Assembly: GCF_019104725.1 (NCBI RefSeq)
Contig: NZ_JAHRXF010000035.1
Coordinates: 1-63,017 of the forward strand
DNA from: Streptomyces corallincola
GTDB lineage: Bacteria > Actinomycetota > Actinomycetes > Streptomycetales > Streptomycetaceae
DNA length: 63,017 nt
Direction of reading: 5' to 3'
Both the position numbers and the translations under genes were made by a program. The notes below the pieces were generated by a model. It saw only the letters and a list, made by a program, of their open reading frames with translations, made no database searches and was not told the origin of the DNA. Positions 24,189 to 33,117 of this stretch are shown one piece after another. Each line of letters starts with the position of its first letter. Position 1 is the first letter of the stretch.

Positions 24189-27100
24189 CAGAGGGTCAGC
24201 CGCTGCTGGCCGCCCAGGAAGGCATCTGGGCGGGCCAGCAGCTCGACATGGACAGTCCGGCGTACAACACGGCCGAGTACCTGCGCATCAGCGGGCCCGT
24301 GGATCCGGCCGTCTTCGACCGGGCACTGCACCACGTCGTCGCCGAGACGGAGGCGCTCAACGTCACCTTCGGCACCGACGACACCGGCCGGCCGCGGCAG
24401 ACGCTTGCACCGGCGCGGACCTGGCACACCCACATGGCGGACCTCACCGCCGAGCGCGACCCGCACGCCGCCGCCCTGGCGTGGATGGACCGGGACATGG
24501 GCCACCCGGCCGACCTCACCCGGGGCCCGGTCTTCGGTCACGCCCTGCTGCGCACCGGCCCGGAGGAGTACCTCTGGTACCACCGCGTCCACCACATCGC
24601 CCTGGACGGTTTCGGACTCTCCCTGGTCGCCCGGCGGGTCGCCCAGGTATACACCGCGCTCATGGCGGGAGAGCCGGTCCCGGACAGCGGATTCGGCACC
24701 CTGGAGTCCGTTCTCACCGAGGAATCCGCCTACCGCGAGTCCACCCGGTACGCCGAGGACCGGGTCCACTGGACCGGCCGCTACGGCGACCGCCCGCCCG
24801 TCGCCACCCCGGCCGGCCGCTCCGCGCTCCCCGCCCGCACCTTCCACCGGCACGTCACCGACCTCGACCGTGCCACCTCGGACCGGCTGCGCACGGTGGC
24901 CCGTGGACTGAAGGTCACCTGGTCCGAAGTGCTCCTCGCGGTCACGGTCGCTCACCTCCACCGGCTCACCGGGGCCAGGGAGATCGTGCTCAGCCTGCCC
25001 GTGATGGGCCGCCTCGGTTCGGCCTCGCTGCGGGTTCCGGCGATGGTCCGCAACGTCCTCCCCCTGCGGGTGCCCGTGACATCCGCCGACAGCCTGCGCG
25101 CCCTTGCCCCACAGGTCTCGCGGGAACTGCGGGCGGGGCTGCCGCACCAGCGCTACCGCTACGAGCAGTTGCGCCGTGATCTCAGGCTGGTGGGTGGCGA
25201 GCGCCGGCTGTCCGGTCCCGGCGTGAACATCATGCCGTTCGAGTACGGACTGAAGTTCGCCGGGCATCCCAGCACCGTGCACAACGTGTCCGCCGGCCCT
25301 GTGGACGACCTGGCCGTCAACGTCTACGACCGCGGCGACGGCACTGGTCTGCGTGTCGCCGTGGACACGAACCCGGACCTCTACACGCGGGCGGAGACAG
25401 CAGCTTTCCAGGAGGGACTGCTCGCGCTGCTGACGCAGGCACTGACCGACCCGGACCGGCCGCTCGGGCGCGCGCGGGCGCATCGCGACATCCTCGTCCT
25501 GGACGGCGGACCACTGCCCGCACCCGCCCGTCCGGTCCTCAGCGTCATCGCCGGCCACGCCGCCCGCCGCGGCGGCGCCCCCGCCGTCGAGCACGACGGG
25601 CGCGTGCTGACGTACGCACAGCTCTTCGGCGCCGCGAAGGACGTCGCCCGGGCCCTGGCCGTCCGCGGAGTCGGCCGCGGTGACGTGGTGGCGGTGGCCC
25701 TGCCCCGGGGCGCCGACGCCGTCACCGCCGTCCTCGGCGTGCTGATGTCCGGCGCCGCCTACTGTCCCCTCGACCTCGGGGCGCCGGCCGAGCGCGGCGC
25801 CCGCCTGCTGGACGGCGCAGCCGCGTCCCTCGTCCTGACGACCGGTGACCTCGCGGCCCGCTTCACGGAACACCCCGTACTCGCGCTGCCCTCACCGGGC
25901 ACCGGGGACGCCCGGCCCGGCGCCGCACCGGTCTCCCCCGGACCGGCCGACCTCGCGTACGTCCTGCACACCTCGGGCTCGACCGGGCACCCCAAGGGGG
26001 TCGCGGTCGGACACAGCGCCCTCGCCCACTTCGTCACCGCGGCCGCACACCGCTACGGACTGCGCCGCGAGGACCGTGTGCTGCAGTTCGCCCCGCCGCA
26101 CTTCGACGCCAGCGTGGAGGAGATCTTCCTGACCCTCTGCTCCGGCGCCACCCTCGTCGTGCGCACCGACGACATGACCGACTCCGTGCCGAGCTTCCTC
26201 GACACCTGCGCGCGCCTGCGGGTGAGCGTCCTGGACCTGCCCACCGCGTACTGGCACGAAGTCGCCTACGCGGTCTCCACCGGCGCCGCCGCCCTGCCGG
26301 AGTGCGTACGGACGGTCGTCATCGGCGGCGAGGCGGCGCTCCCCGAACGGGTCGAGCGCTGGCGCAAGGCGGTCGGCACCTCGGTCGCCCTGCTGAACAC
26401 CTACGGTCCGACGGAGGCGACCGTGGTCGCCACCGTCGCCGACCTGCACGATCCGGGGCTGGCCACCGGCGACGTCCCCATCGGCCTCCCCCTGCCCGGC
26501 ACAAGGGCCGCGGTCCTGGACGGCGAGCTGTACCTGCTGGGCCCCGCCCTCGCCGACGGTTATCGTCCCGATGTTCCCGACGGCGCGCGCTTCGCCCCGC
26601 TCACCGCTCTCCCCGACGCCCCGCGCGCCTACCGCACCGGGGATCTCGTCCGCGTCGGCGAGGACGGGCGACTGCGCCATCTCGGCCGGGCCGACAGTGA
26701 GTTCAAGATCAGCGGGCTTCGGGTCCAGCCGGCCGAGATCGAGAACGCGCTGCTCGACCACCCGCGCGTCAAGGAGGCGGCCGTCGTCGGGGAGATCCTC
26801 CCGGACGGCACCCGGCGGCTGGTCGCCCATCTCGTGGCCTCGGCACCTGCACCACCGGCCACCGAGGTGAGGGACCACCTGCGGGCCAGGCTGCCCGCCG
26901 CGATGATCCCCTCCGCCGTCGAGTTCACGGACCGGCTGCCCCGCACCCGCTCCGGAAAGATCGACCGAGCCGCGCTCGCCGGTCCGCCCGAGCGCCGCGC
27001 GCCCAGCGCGGGGAGCCCTCTGGAGCGGACCATCACCGGCGTCTGGGGGCAGCTCCTCGGCACCGACGACGTCGCCCCGGACGACGACGTGTTCGACCTG

Positions 27101-28480
27101 GGCGCCCAGTCCCTCCAGGCCATCCAGGCCGCCAACCGGCTCGGCATCGCGCTCGGCCGGGACCTGAAGGTGGCCTGGGTCTTCCAGCACCCCACGGCCG
27201 CCGCCCTGGCCCGCTTCCTCACCGGGACGGACGCCGGTACCGGCGAGGAGGCCCCACCGTCCGCCGTACTCCCGCCGACGGCCCTGTTGGCCGACACCAC
27301 CCTGGACTCGGGCATCCGGCCCGGCACCGGCCGTGTCCGCCGGGCTCCCCGGCGCGTCCTGCTCACCGGCGCCACCGGCTTCGTGGGGACGCATCTGCTG
27401 GCCCGGCTGCTGACCGCGACGGACGCCGAGATCGTCTGCACGGTGCGCGCGGCGGACGCGGCCGAGGCAGCCGACCGCGTCCACGAAGCGCTCACGGCGC
27501 ACGGGATCGCGCTCGACGAGGGCGCGGCAGCCCGCCTGACCGTGCTGCCGGCGGACCTGGCCCGCCCCGGACTGGGCCTGTCGCACGAGACCCTGTCCGA
27601 ACTCGCCGCCACCACGGACGCGGTCTTCCACAACGCGGCGACGGTCAGCATCATGCGGGACTACGCCACTCTGCGCGCCGCCAACACCGATTCCACCCGG
27701 CAGCTACTGCGCCTGGCCGCCGTCAACACGACACCCCTGCACTACGTGTCCACCCTCTCCGTGGCCCCGCCGACGAGCCTCGCCCCCGAGGTCCCGGAGG
27801 AGTTCCTGCCGCTCCACGGCGGACTGCTCCACGGTTACCAGCAGTCCAAGTGGGCCTCCGAGCGGCTTCTGGAACAGGCGGCGGAACGGGGGCTGCCCGT
27901 CAGCGTCCACCGGCTGGGCCGGGTCGTCGGTCCCGCCGCCACCGGCCGCGTCAACGAGCGGGACTTCCTCTGGGGCGTGCTGCGGGCGGGCATCCCGGCG
28001 GGGATCGTCCCGGACCTGTTCGAGGACGAGGTGTGGACTCCGGTGGACTTCGTGGCGGCCTCTCTTGTCCACCTGTGCCTGGGGCAGGGGGACCCGATGG
28101 CCACGGGCCCGGTCTTCAACCACGCCACGCTGCCCCGGGTACGGCTCGCGGACGTCTACGACTGGGTCCGCGCGTACGGCTATCCGGTGCGGACCGTGCC
28201 GCTCGCCCGCTGGCGGGAGAGCCTCCCGCGCTCGGCGGACGCCGCCGCAACCACACTCGCCTTCTTCGACTCCACCGCGCGGGATTCCTCCACGGCGGGC
28301 GCGACGGCGGACCTGGGTCTCGGCCGCGTCCGCTCCGACCGGGTCCGTGCGGGGCTGGACGGCAGCGGCATCACCTGCCCGCCCATCGACCGGAGTCTGT
28401 TCTTCCGTCACCTTGACCACAGCGTGCGGGCAGGTCTGCTACCCGTGCCGACGCCACGCCCGGAAGTGTCCGCGAAGTAG
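24185..28480 (+). CDS. scoA: ScoA-type NRPS (C-A-T-R), isonitrile lipopeptide synthetase
   Basis: A 1431-residue single-module NRPS. The condensation domain (~1-430) has HHIALDG near residue 138. The adenylation domain (~450-950) has LHTSGSTGHPKGV, NTYGPTEATV, YRTGDLVR and RTRSGKIDR. The carrier Ser976 is in DLGAQSLQAI. The reductase domain (~1055-1431) has LLTGATGFVGTHLL and the short-chain-reductase pair YQQSK (Tyr1218/Lys1222). In this family the A domain takes ornithine or lysine, both amines are acylated, and R releases an alcohol. The exact amino acid is not readable by eye. Last gene of the 11-kb operon. Confidence 0.92.
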   Translation: MTEGQPLLAAQEGIWAGQQLDMDSPAYNTAEYLRISGPVDPAVFDRALHHVVAETEALNVTFGTDDTGRPRQTLAPARTWHTHMADLTAERDPHAAALAWMDRDMGHPADLTRGPVFGHALLRTGPEEYLWYHRVHHIALDGFGLSLVARRVAQVYTALMAGEPVPDSGFGTLESVLTEESAYRESTRYAEDRVHWTGRYGDRPPVATPAGRSALPARTFHRHVTDLDRATSDRLRTVARGLKVTWSEVLLAVTVAHLHRLTGAREIVLSLPVMGRLGSASLRVPAMVRNVLPLRVPVTSADSLRALAPQVSRELRAGLPHQRYRYEQLRRDLRLVGGERRLSGPGVNIMPFEYGLKFAGHPSTVHNVSAGPVDDLAVNVYDRGDGTGLRVAVDTNPDLYTRAETAAFQEGLLALLTQALTDPDRPLGRARAHRDILVLDGGPLPAPARPVLSVIAGHAARRGGAPAVEHDGRVLTYAQLFGAAKDVARALAVRGVGRGDVVAVALPRGADAVTAVLGVLMSGAAYCPLDLGAPAERGARLLDGAAASLVLTTGDLAARFTEHPVLALPSPGTGDARPGAAPVSPGPADLAYVLHTSGSTGHPKGVAVGHSALAHFVTAAAHRYGLRREDRVLQFAPPHFDASVEEIFLTLCSGATLVVRTDDMTDSVPSFLDTCARLRVSVLDLPTAYWHEVAYAVSTGAAALPECVRTVVIGGEAALPERVERWRKAVGTSVALLNTYGPTEATVVATVADLHDPGLATGDVPIGLPLPGTRAAVLDGELYLLGPALADGYRPDVPDGARFAPLTALPDAPRAYRTGDLVRVGEDGRLRHLGRADSEFKISGLRVQPAEIENALLDHPRVKEAAVVGEILPDGTRRLVAHLVASAPAPPATEVRDHLRARLPAAMIPSAVEFTDRLPRTRSGKIDRAALAGPPERRAPSAGSPLERTITGVWGQLLGTDDVAPDDDVFDLGAQSLQAIQAANRLGIALGRDLKVAWVFQHPTAAALARFLTGTDAGTGEEAPPSAVLPPTALLADTTLDSGIRPGTGRVRRAPRRVLLTGATGFVGTHLLARLLTATDAEIVCTVRAADAAEAADRVHEALTAHGIALDEGAAARLTVLPADLARPGLGLSHETLSELAATTDAVFHNAATVSIMRDYATLRAANTDSTRQLLRLAAVNTTPLHYVSTLSVAPPTSLAPEVPEEFLPLHGGLLHGYQQSKWASERLLEQAAERGLPVSVHRLGRVVGPAATGRVNERDFLWGVLRAGIPAGIVPDLFEDEVWTPVDFVAASLVHLCLGQGDPMATGPVFNHATLPRVRLADVYDWVRAYGYPVRTVPLARWRESLPRSADAAATTLAFFDSTARDSSTAGATADLGLGRVRSDRVRAGLDGSGITCPPIDRSLFFRHLDHSVRAGLLPVPTPRPEVSAK

Positions 28481-28493
28481 GCCACAACTACCG

Positions 28494-28523
28494 GGAACCC
28501 AGAACCACTTCGGCCCGACTACT
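28494..28523 (+). promoter_or_regulatory. Predicted SigC-type ECF promoter of the metallophore importer
   Basis: GGGAAC (GGAAC 28494-28498), 15 nt, CCCGACTACT (28514-28523), ending 69 nt before the ATG at 28593. Matches the isonitrile-operon promoter in both elements and spacing, while the intervening 15 nt differ. Confidence 0.78.
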
Positions 28524-28592
28524 GCAACGCGACCGTCAGTCGGCGCGTCGTCCGCACATCCCCCGAGCATCTTCCCGACCCAAGGAGCCCGC

Positions 28593-29630
28593 ATGCCGAT
28601 GCACCGGCCGGCCGCCGCAGCCCTGGCCGCAGCCCTCTGTCTGCTCACGGCGGCGTGCGGTGCGTCGTCCGACGACAAGGCGAAGGGGACGGCGGCCGAG
28701 GCCGCCGCCTCGAAGACCGGCTATCCGGTGACCCTCGACAACTGTGGCCGCAAGGAGACCTTCGCCAAGGCTCCCGGCCGGGTCGTCGTCATGAACGGCG
28801 CCTCCGTCGCCGAGGTCTCCACCCTGCTCGCCCTCGGCCTCGGTGACAGGATCGTCGCCAACGAACAGACCTACGGCATGTCCGAGGTACCGGGCCGGGC
28901 CGCTGCCATCAGGAAACTGCCCACCGGCGACGTCAAGCTCAACGATGCCTACGACGTCCCCCGCGAGGCGATGCTGGGCCTGCGCCCCGACCTGGTGCTG
29001 TCCACGACGTCGTACGGCTTCGACCAGAAGAACGGCTTCGCCACCCGCGACCAGCTCAGGCAGGTCGGAGCCAACAGCTACGTGTCACCGCGGGGCTGCG
29101 ACCAGAACACCGCCGGGATGACCATCGCCGACAGCTACCGGCTGCTGCGCGACATGGGCCGGGTGTTCAACGTCAGCGACAGGGCCGAGAAGCTGATCGC
29201 CGCCTCCGAGAAGAACATCGCTGCCGTCGCCGGCAAGGTGAAGGCGAAGGACAGGCCCAGGGTCATGGTCCTCTTCTCCAACATGTCGATGGGCGGCAAC
29301 GACTTCAGCTCCGTCGTCGCCAAGGGCATCTACAACGACATCCTCGCCAGGGCGGGCGGCGTCAACGCCTTCGAGAACGCCTCCAAGGGGTCCTTCGCCG
29401 ACCTGAGCAAGGAGAAGGTGGCCGCCACCGACGTGGACGCCCTCGTCGTCATCGCCTACAACGACCCGAACCCGGCGGCCTACGCCAAGAAGCTGCTCAA
29501 GGAGTTCCCCCAGTGGCCGGCCGCCAAGAAGAACGCGTACGTGACGCTGTCCGACTCGATGTACCTCGGCCCCAGCAACGACGTGGCCGTGTCGAAGGTC
29601 GCCAAGATGCTGCATCCGGACGCGTTCTGA
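28593..29630 (+). CDS. ABC importer substrate-binding lipoprotein (FecB/BtuF type)
   Basis: A 345-residue protein with a lipoprotein signal (LCLLTAAC, lipid Cys22). The two lobes are joined by a long helix, as in class III (siderophore/B12) binding proteins: KAPGRVVVMNGASVAEVSTL in lobe 1, ALGLGDRIVANEQTYG, then LRPDLVLSTTS, and DVDALVVIAYN in lobe 2. The ligand is not determined. Because it shares the isonitrile-operon promoter motif and follows the NRPS, a copper-loaded isonitrile lipopeptide is the best guess. Corrinoid is the alternative, given the B12 genes next door. Confidence 0.85.
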   Translation: MPMHRPAAAALAAALCLLTAACGASSDDKAKGTAAEAAASKTGYPVTLDNCGRKETFAKAPGRVVVMNGASVAEVSTLLALGLGDRIVANEQTYGMSEVPGRAAAIRKLPTGDVKLNDAYDVPREAMLGLRPDLVLSTTSYGFDQKNGFATRDQLRQVGANSYVSPRGCDQNTAGMTIADSYRLLRDMGRVFNVSDRAEKLIAASEKNIAAVAGKVKAKDRPRVMVLFSNMSMGGNDFSSVVAKGIYNDILARAGGVNAFENASKGSFADLSKEKVAATDVDALVVIAYNDPNPAAYAKKLLKEFPQWPAAKKNAYVTLSDSMYLGPSNDVAVSKVAKMLHPDAF

Positions 29631-30661
29631 GCCGTACGAAGACTCTCAGGGGTCCGCTGGCGTACACGCTGCTGCCCGTCGGACTGGTCGCCACCATGAT
29701 CGTGGCGATCAGCATCGGCGCGGTGAACGTCCCGCTCGGCGAGGTGTGGGGGATCGTGCTGCACCACGTCACCGGCGCGGGAGCGGCTCCCTCCGACCCT
29801 GCGCTCGACCAGATCGTCTGGAATTTCCGCACACCGCGGGTGGTCCTGGCCGCCTTGGTCGGCGCGGGCCTCGCGGTGTCCGGCGCGGTCCTGCAGACCG
29901 TGGTGTCCAATCCGCTCGCCGACCCCATCGTGCTGGGCTTCTCCTACGGCGCCACGCTCGGCGCCGTTCTCGTGATCACGCTCGGCGGGGGCGTCGCACT
30001 CGCCGGGCTCGGGGTATCGGCGGCGGCCTTCGTCGGCGCGGTGGCGGCCGGTGCGCTGGTCTTCGCACTGGGGCGGCGTCGCGGGCGGATGGCGCCAACT
30101 CGGCTGGTCCTGGCGGGCGTCGCGGTCGGCTACGTCTTCCTCTCCGCGACCAGTTTCGTGCAACTCCAGGCAACCCCGACCGAACTGCGGACGGTGATGT
30201 TCTGGATGCTCGGCAGCGTCGCGGGGGCGCAGTGGGACCAACTGCCCGCGGTGTCCGCCGTCGTGCTCGCCACGACCACACTGCTGTCCTTGTTCGGCCG
30301 CCGCCTCAATGTGCTCCTGGCCGGGGACGAGTCGGCCACGGCGCTCGGTATCGACGTCAACCGGCTGCGCGCCGCTCTCCTGGTCCTGAGCGCGCTGCTC
30401 ACGGGCACCGTCATCGCCGTCGCCGGCAGCATCGGCTTCGTCGGACTGATGATCCCGCATCTGGTCCGCCTCACCATCGGCGCCGACCACCGCCGCCTGC
30501 TGCCGCTGACCGCACTCCTGGGGGCGGTCTATCTGGTCCTGGTCGATCTGCTCTCCCGCGTCGTCAACCGCCCCAACGAGCTGCCCCTCGGCATCCTCAC
30601 CGCCCTTCTCGGCGCCCCCTTCTTCCTGTGGCTCCTGCGCCGCAACAAGGGCTTGGACTGA
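29627..30661 (+). CDS. FecCD-type ABC importer permease
   Basis: A permease of the FecCD/BtuC family, ~345 residues with about nine to ten TM segments. It has the family's LGVSAAAFVGAVAAGALVF, ATALGIDVNRLR coupling loop (EAA-like) and GSIGFVGLMIPHLVRLTIG. Family alignment places the start at SRTKTLRGPLAY, where the only available codon is CTG 29627 overlapping the upstream stop (CTGA). The first in-frame ATG (29696) would cut into TM1. The start is therefore unusual or was lost by mutation. Partner of the genes on both sides. Confidence 0.85.
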   Translation: MSRTKTLRGPLAYTLLPVGLVATMIVAISIGAVNVPLGEVWGIVLHHVTGAGAAPSDPALDQIVWNFRTPRVVLAALVGAGLAVSGAVLQTVVSNPLADPIVLGFSYGATLGAVLVITLGGGVALAGLGVSAAAFVGAVAAGALVFALGRRRGRMAPTRLVLAGVAVGYVFLSATSFVQLQATPTELRTVMFWMLGSVAGAQWDQLPAVSAVVLATTTLLSLFGRRLNVLLAGDESATALGIDVNRLRAALLVLSALLTGTVIAVAGSIGFVGLMIPHLVRLTIGADHRRLLPLTALLGAVYLVLVDLLSRVVNRPNELPLGILTALLGAPFFLWLLRRNKGLD

Positions 30662-30666
30662 ACCGG

Positions 30667-31509
30667 ATGAAACTCACCGTCGAAGGACTCCATGTCACCC
30701 TGGACCAGAACCCGGTTCTGCGGAACGTCACCCTGGAGGCCCGCGAGGGCGACATCGTCGGCCTCGTCGGCCCCAACGGCAGCGGCAAGTCCACCCTGCT
30801 GCGTACCGTCTACCGCTCCCTGCGCCCGGCGGGCGGCACGGTGCGCGTGGGCGGGGACGACGTGCGGAAACTGTCCCCGCGCGACGCGGCACGACGCACC
30901 GCCGCCGTCCTGCAGGACGCGGAGGGCAACACCACCGGGCTGACCGTCGCCGAGATCGTCGCCCTCGGCCGTGCCCCGCACCACGGCCTGCTCGGCCGCG
31001 ACGGCCCCGAAGACCGGAGCACCGTCGCCGACGCCATCGACCGCTGCGGTGTACGGTCCCTCGCGGACCGCGACTACACCTCACTGTCCGGCGGGGAGCG
31101 TCAACGTGTCCTGCTGGCAAGAGCCTTGGCCCAGGAGCCACGGCTTCTGGTCCTCGACGAACTGACCAACCATCTCGACATCCGGGCCCGTTTCGAGCTG
31201 CTGAACCTGATCCGCGCCACCGGAGTCACCACGCTGGCCGTGCTGCACGACCTGGATCTGGCCGCGCGGCTCTGCGACCGCCTGGTGGTGCTGTGCGAGG
31301 GGACGGTGGTGGCCGCCGGGCCGGTTCTGGACGTGCTCACACCGCGCACTCTCGGCGAGGTCTTCGGCGTGCGGGCGAGCGCCGAGCGGCACGCCGACGG
31401 CGTCGTCCGCATCACCTATGGGGCGCAGCCGCTCGCCGGTGACCGTGCACCGGAGTCCGCGTCCCACGACCTGCCCGGTCGGCGGAATGTCCCGGAGACC
31501 ACCGCCTGA
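30667..31509 (+). CDS. FecE-type ABC importer ATPase
   Basis: A 280-residue nucleotide-binding protein: Walker A GPNGSGKST (~37-45), Q-loop AVLQDAEG, signature LSGGERQRV, Walker B LLVLDELTNHLD, switch His in AVLHDLD. The Walker B flank has Leu where nearly all ATPases of this family have Pro (LDEPTNHLD); the catalytic Glu is kept, so activity is likely preserved. It powers the permease upstream. A terminator follows within 10 bp of the stop. Confidence 0.9.
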   Translation: MKLTVEGLHVTLDQNPVLRNVTLEAREGDIVGLVGPNGSGKSTLLRTVYRSLRPAGGTVRVGGDDVRKLSPRDAARRTAAVLQDAEGNTTGLTVAEIVALGRAPHHGLLGRDGPEDRSTVADAIDRCGVRSLADRDYTSLSGGERQRVLLARALAQEPRLLVLDELTNHLDIRARFELLNLIRATGVTTLAVLHDLDLAARLCDRLVVLCEGTVVAAGPVLDVLTPRTLGEVFGVRASAERHADGVVRITYGAQPLAGDRAPESASHDLPGRRNVPETTA

Positions 31510-31516
31510 CGCCGCT

Positions 31517-31545
31517 CGCGGCGAAGTGACGGGCACTTCGCCGCG
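31517..31545. terminator. Bidirectional terminator, copper block / B12 block boundary
   Basis: A perfect 12-bp stem: CGCGGCGAAGTG (31517-31528), loop ACGGG, CACTTCGCCGCG (31534-31545). It lies between the convergent ABC ATPase and the sortase-anchored barrel protein. Confidence 0.85.
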
Positions 31546-31557
31546 GCCTCACGCCGG

Positions 31558-33048
31558 TCAGCGGTGCTCCGGATGCCTCTCCCGGCCACGGCGGGCCACG
31601 GCCACCGAGGCGGCACCGAGCATCAGCAGAGCTCCTGCCACGAGGGTCTCCTCGGACATGTCGCTTCCGGTGCTGGCAAGTTGACCGTCGTTGGGCGGGG
31701 TGGTGCCTCCCGTGCCGGGCGGCGGGGCGGATGCCGTGGAGGCGTCCGACACCTCCGGTCCCCCGGAACCGGTGGGCTCGTCGGGCACGGTGCTGATGCT
31801 CGGCAGGGCCGTGGTGCCGGCCGTCGCCGTGGACGAGGGCGAGGCCCCGGAGGTGGCCGGGGAGGAGGGTGACGGGGAGGAACCGGACCCGGACGACGGC
31901 GTGGGCGACGGGGAACCGGCGTTTCCGGTGGTGAGCGTGCCGAAGGAGATCCCGGTGGCTCCGCCGAGTGCCTGGGTGGAGGCGCGGACGTCCGAGCCGG
32001 GCTGGCCGTCGGCGGCCACGTCGAATCCGCCGTCGCCGTTCTGCTGTCCGGCGAGGAACTTCAACGCCTTGGCTATCTGGGCCGTGTAGGAGCCGGCGTC
32101 GAGGCTGAGTCCCTGTACGGCGAGTGCCGCCGAGTTGGTGGAGTCTCCGGCCGCGCCGGGGAAGCCGCCGTCCTTCTCCTGCTGCCCGGCGATCCAGGCG
32201 ATGCCCTTGGTCACGGCGGGCGAGTGGGTTCCGTCGGGCGTGAGCGCGAGGGCCATCACCGCCATCGCCGTGGAGTCCACGTCGGAGTCGTTCGTCGAGG
32301 GGATGAGACTCGGCCAGGAGCCGTTGTCGTTCTGGAGCCCCTCCAGGTAAGCGACGGGCCCCGCCGCGTTGGCGGTGTCCCCCACCCGGAGCTGCGCCAT
32401 GATGCCCAGCGACTGGGAGAAGACGGACGGCGCGTACGTGTAGGAACCGGGAGCCGCGCACGCGGTGTCCGCACCGGTGCCGGCCCGGACGCAGACCGCC
32501 TTGTCCAAAGCTGCGATCAGGTCGTGGCCGCCGAACGAGCGAGGGTCCTTGCCGACGATCTCGGCGAGCAGGGCCTCCTTCGCGATCGAACCGCCACTCG
32601 CGTAGGGCGTGCCGATCCCCGTCCAGTCGTCGATCGAACGTCCGGTCCCGTCGGTCTTCCGCTGGTCCAGGAAGTCGATGATCTTGGCGAGCGCGGCGTC
32701 GTCGGTGCGCGCCGCGGCGAGCGCGTACGCGCCGTCGATGGTCAGCCCGAAGTCGGCGAATCCGCCGCCGAAGGGCGCGTAGTAGTGCCCGTCGGTCAGT
32801 TGGGCCGGAGCGACGAGATAGTCGGACCCTTTCTTGAAGTCCGGCCGGTCGGCGGCTCCGGCCGCGAGCGATGCGGCCGCCGGGCCGGAGGAGCCCGGCT
32901 GCGTGCGGGGCACGGCCCGGCCCGTCTCCGCGTGCGCGGGCTGCGCCGAGGCGCACAGCGCGGCCCCGAGGACCGAGAACAGCAGGGCGCCCGCGGCCGG
33001 AGCCCATCTGCTCCGGTACCGGTTCTCATGAGGGGGGACAGCGTTCAC
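31558..33048 (-). CDS. Sortase-anchored transcobalamin-like alpha/alpha-barrel protein
   Basis: A 496-residue secreted protein. After the signal peptide (cut near AHA, residue ~40), residues ~70-355 form prenyltransferase/squalene-oxidase-type repeats, the alpha6/alpha6 barrel shared with the cobalamin-binding domain of transcobalamin and intrinsic factor (DFGLTIDGAYALAA, VDSTAMAVMAL, QQEKDGGFPGAAGDS, NGDGGFDV). A Ser/Pro-rich stalk follows, then the class E sortase signal LASTG, a TM helix and an RRGRER tail. It is likely anchored to peptidoglycan. It lies 69 bp behind the riboswitch-led gene at 33118, so probably the same B12-controlled transcript. B12 binding is inferred, not seen. Confidence 0.82.
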   Translation of the reverse strand: MNAVPPHENRYRSRWAPAAGALLFSVLGAALCASAQPAHAETGRAVPRTQPGSSGPAAASLAAGAADRPDFKKGSDYLVAPAQLTDGHYYAPFGGGFADFGLTIDGAYALAAARTDDAALAKIIDFLDQRKTDGTGRSIDDWTGIGTPYASGGSIAKEALLAEIVGKDPRSFGGHDLIAALDKAVCVRAGTGADTACAAPGSYTYAPSVFSQSLGIMAQLRVGDTANAAGPVAYLEGLQNDNGSWPSLIPSTNDSDVDSTAMAVMALALTPDGTHSPAVTKGIAWIAGQQEKDGGFPGAAGDSTNSAALAVQGLSLDAGSYTAQIAKALKFLAGQQNGDGGFDVAADGQPGSDVRASTQALGGATGISFGTLTTGNAGSPSPTPSSGSGSSPSPSSPATSGASPSSTATAGTTALPSISTVPDEPTGSGGPEVSDASTASAPPPGTGGTTPPNDGQLASTGSDMSEETLVAGALLMLGAASVAVARRGRERHPEHR

Positions 33049-33117
33049 GACGACTCCTTCGGCCGGTCGCGGAGGGACGGGTGATTGCGAGCCGTGGTCC
33101 GGCCGGGTGCCGCGTCG

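Noticed and set aside
28516..28545. CCGACT...AGTCGG hairpin before the ABC binding-protein gene as a terminator
   Set aside because: A 6-bp stem with a long loop overlapping the predicted -10; a promoter reading explains the sequence better.
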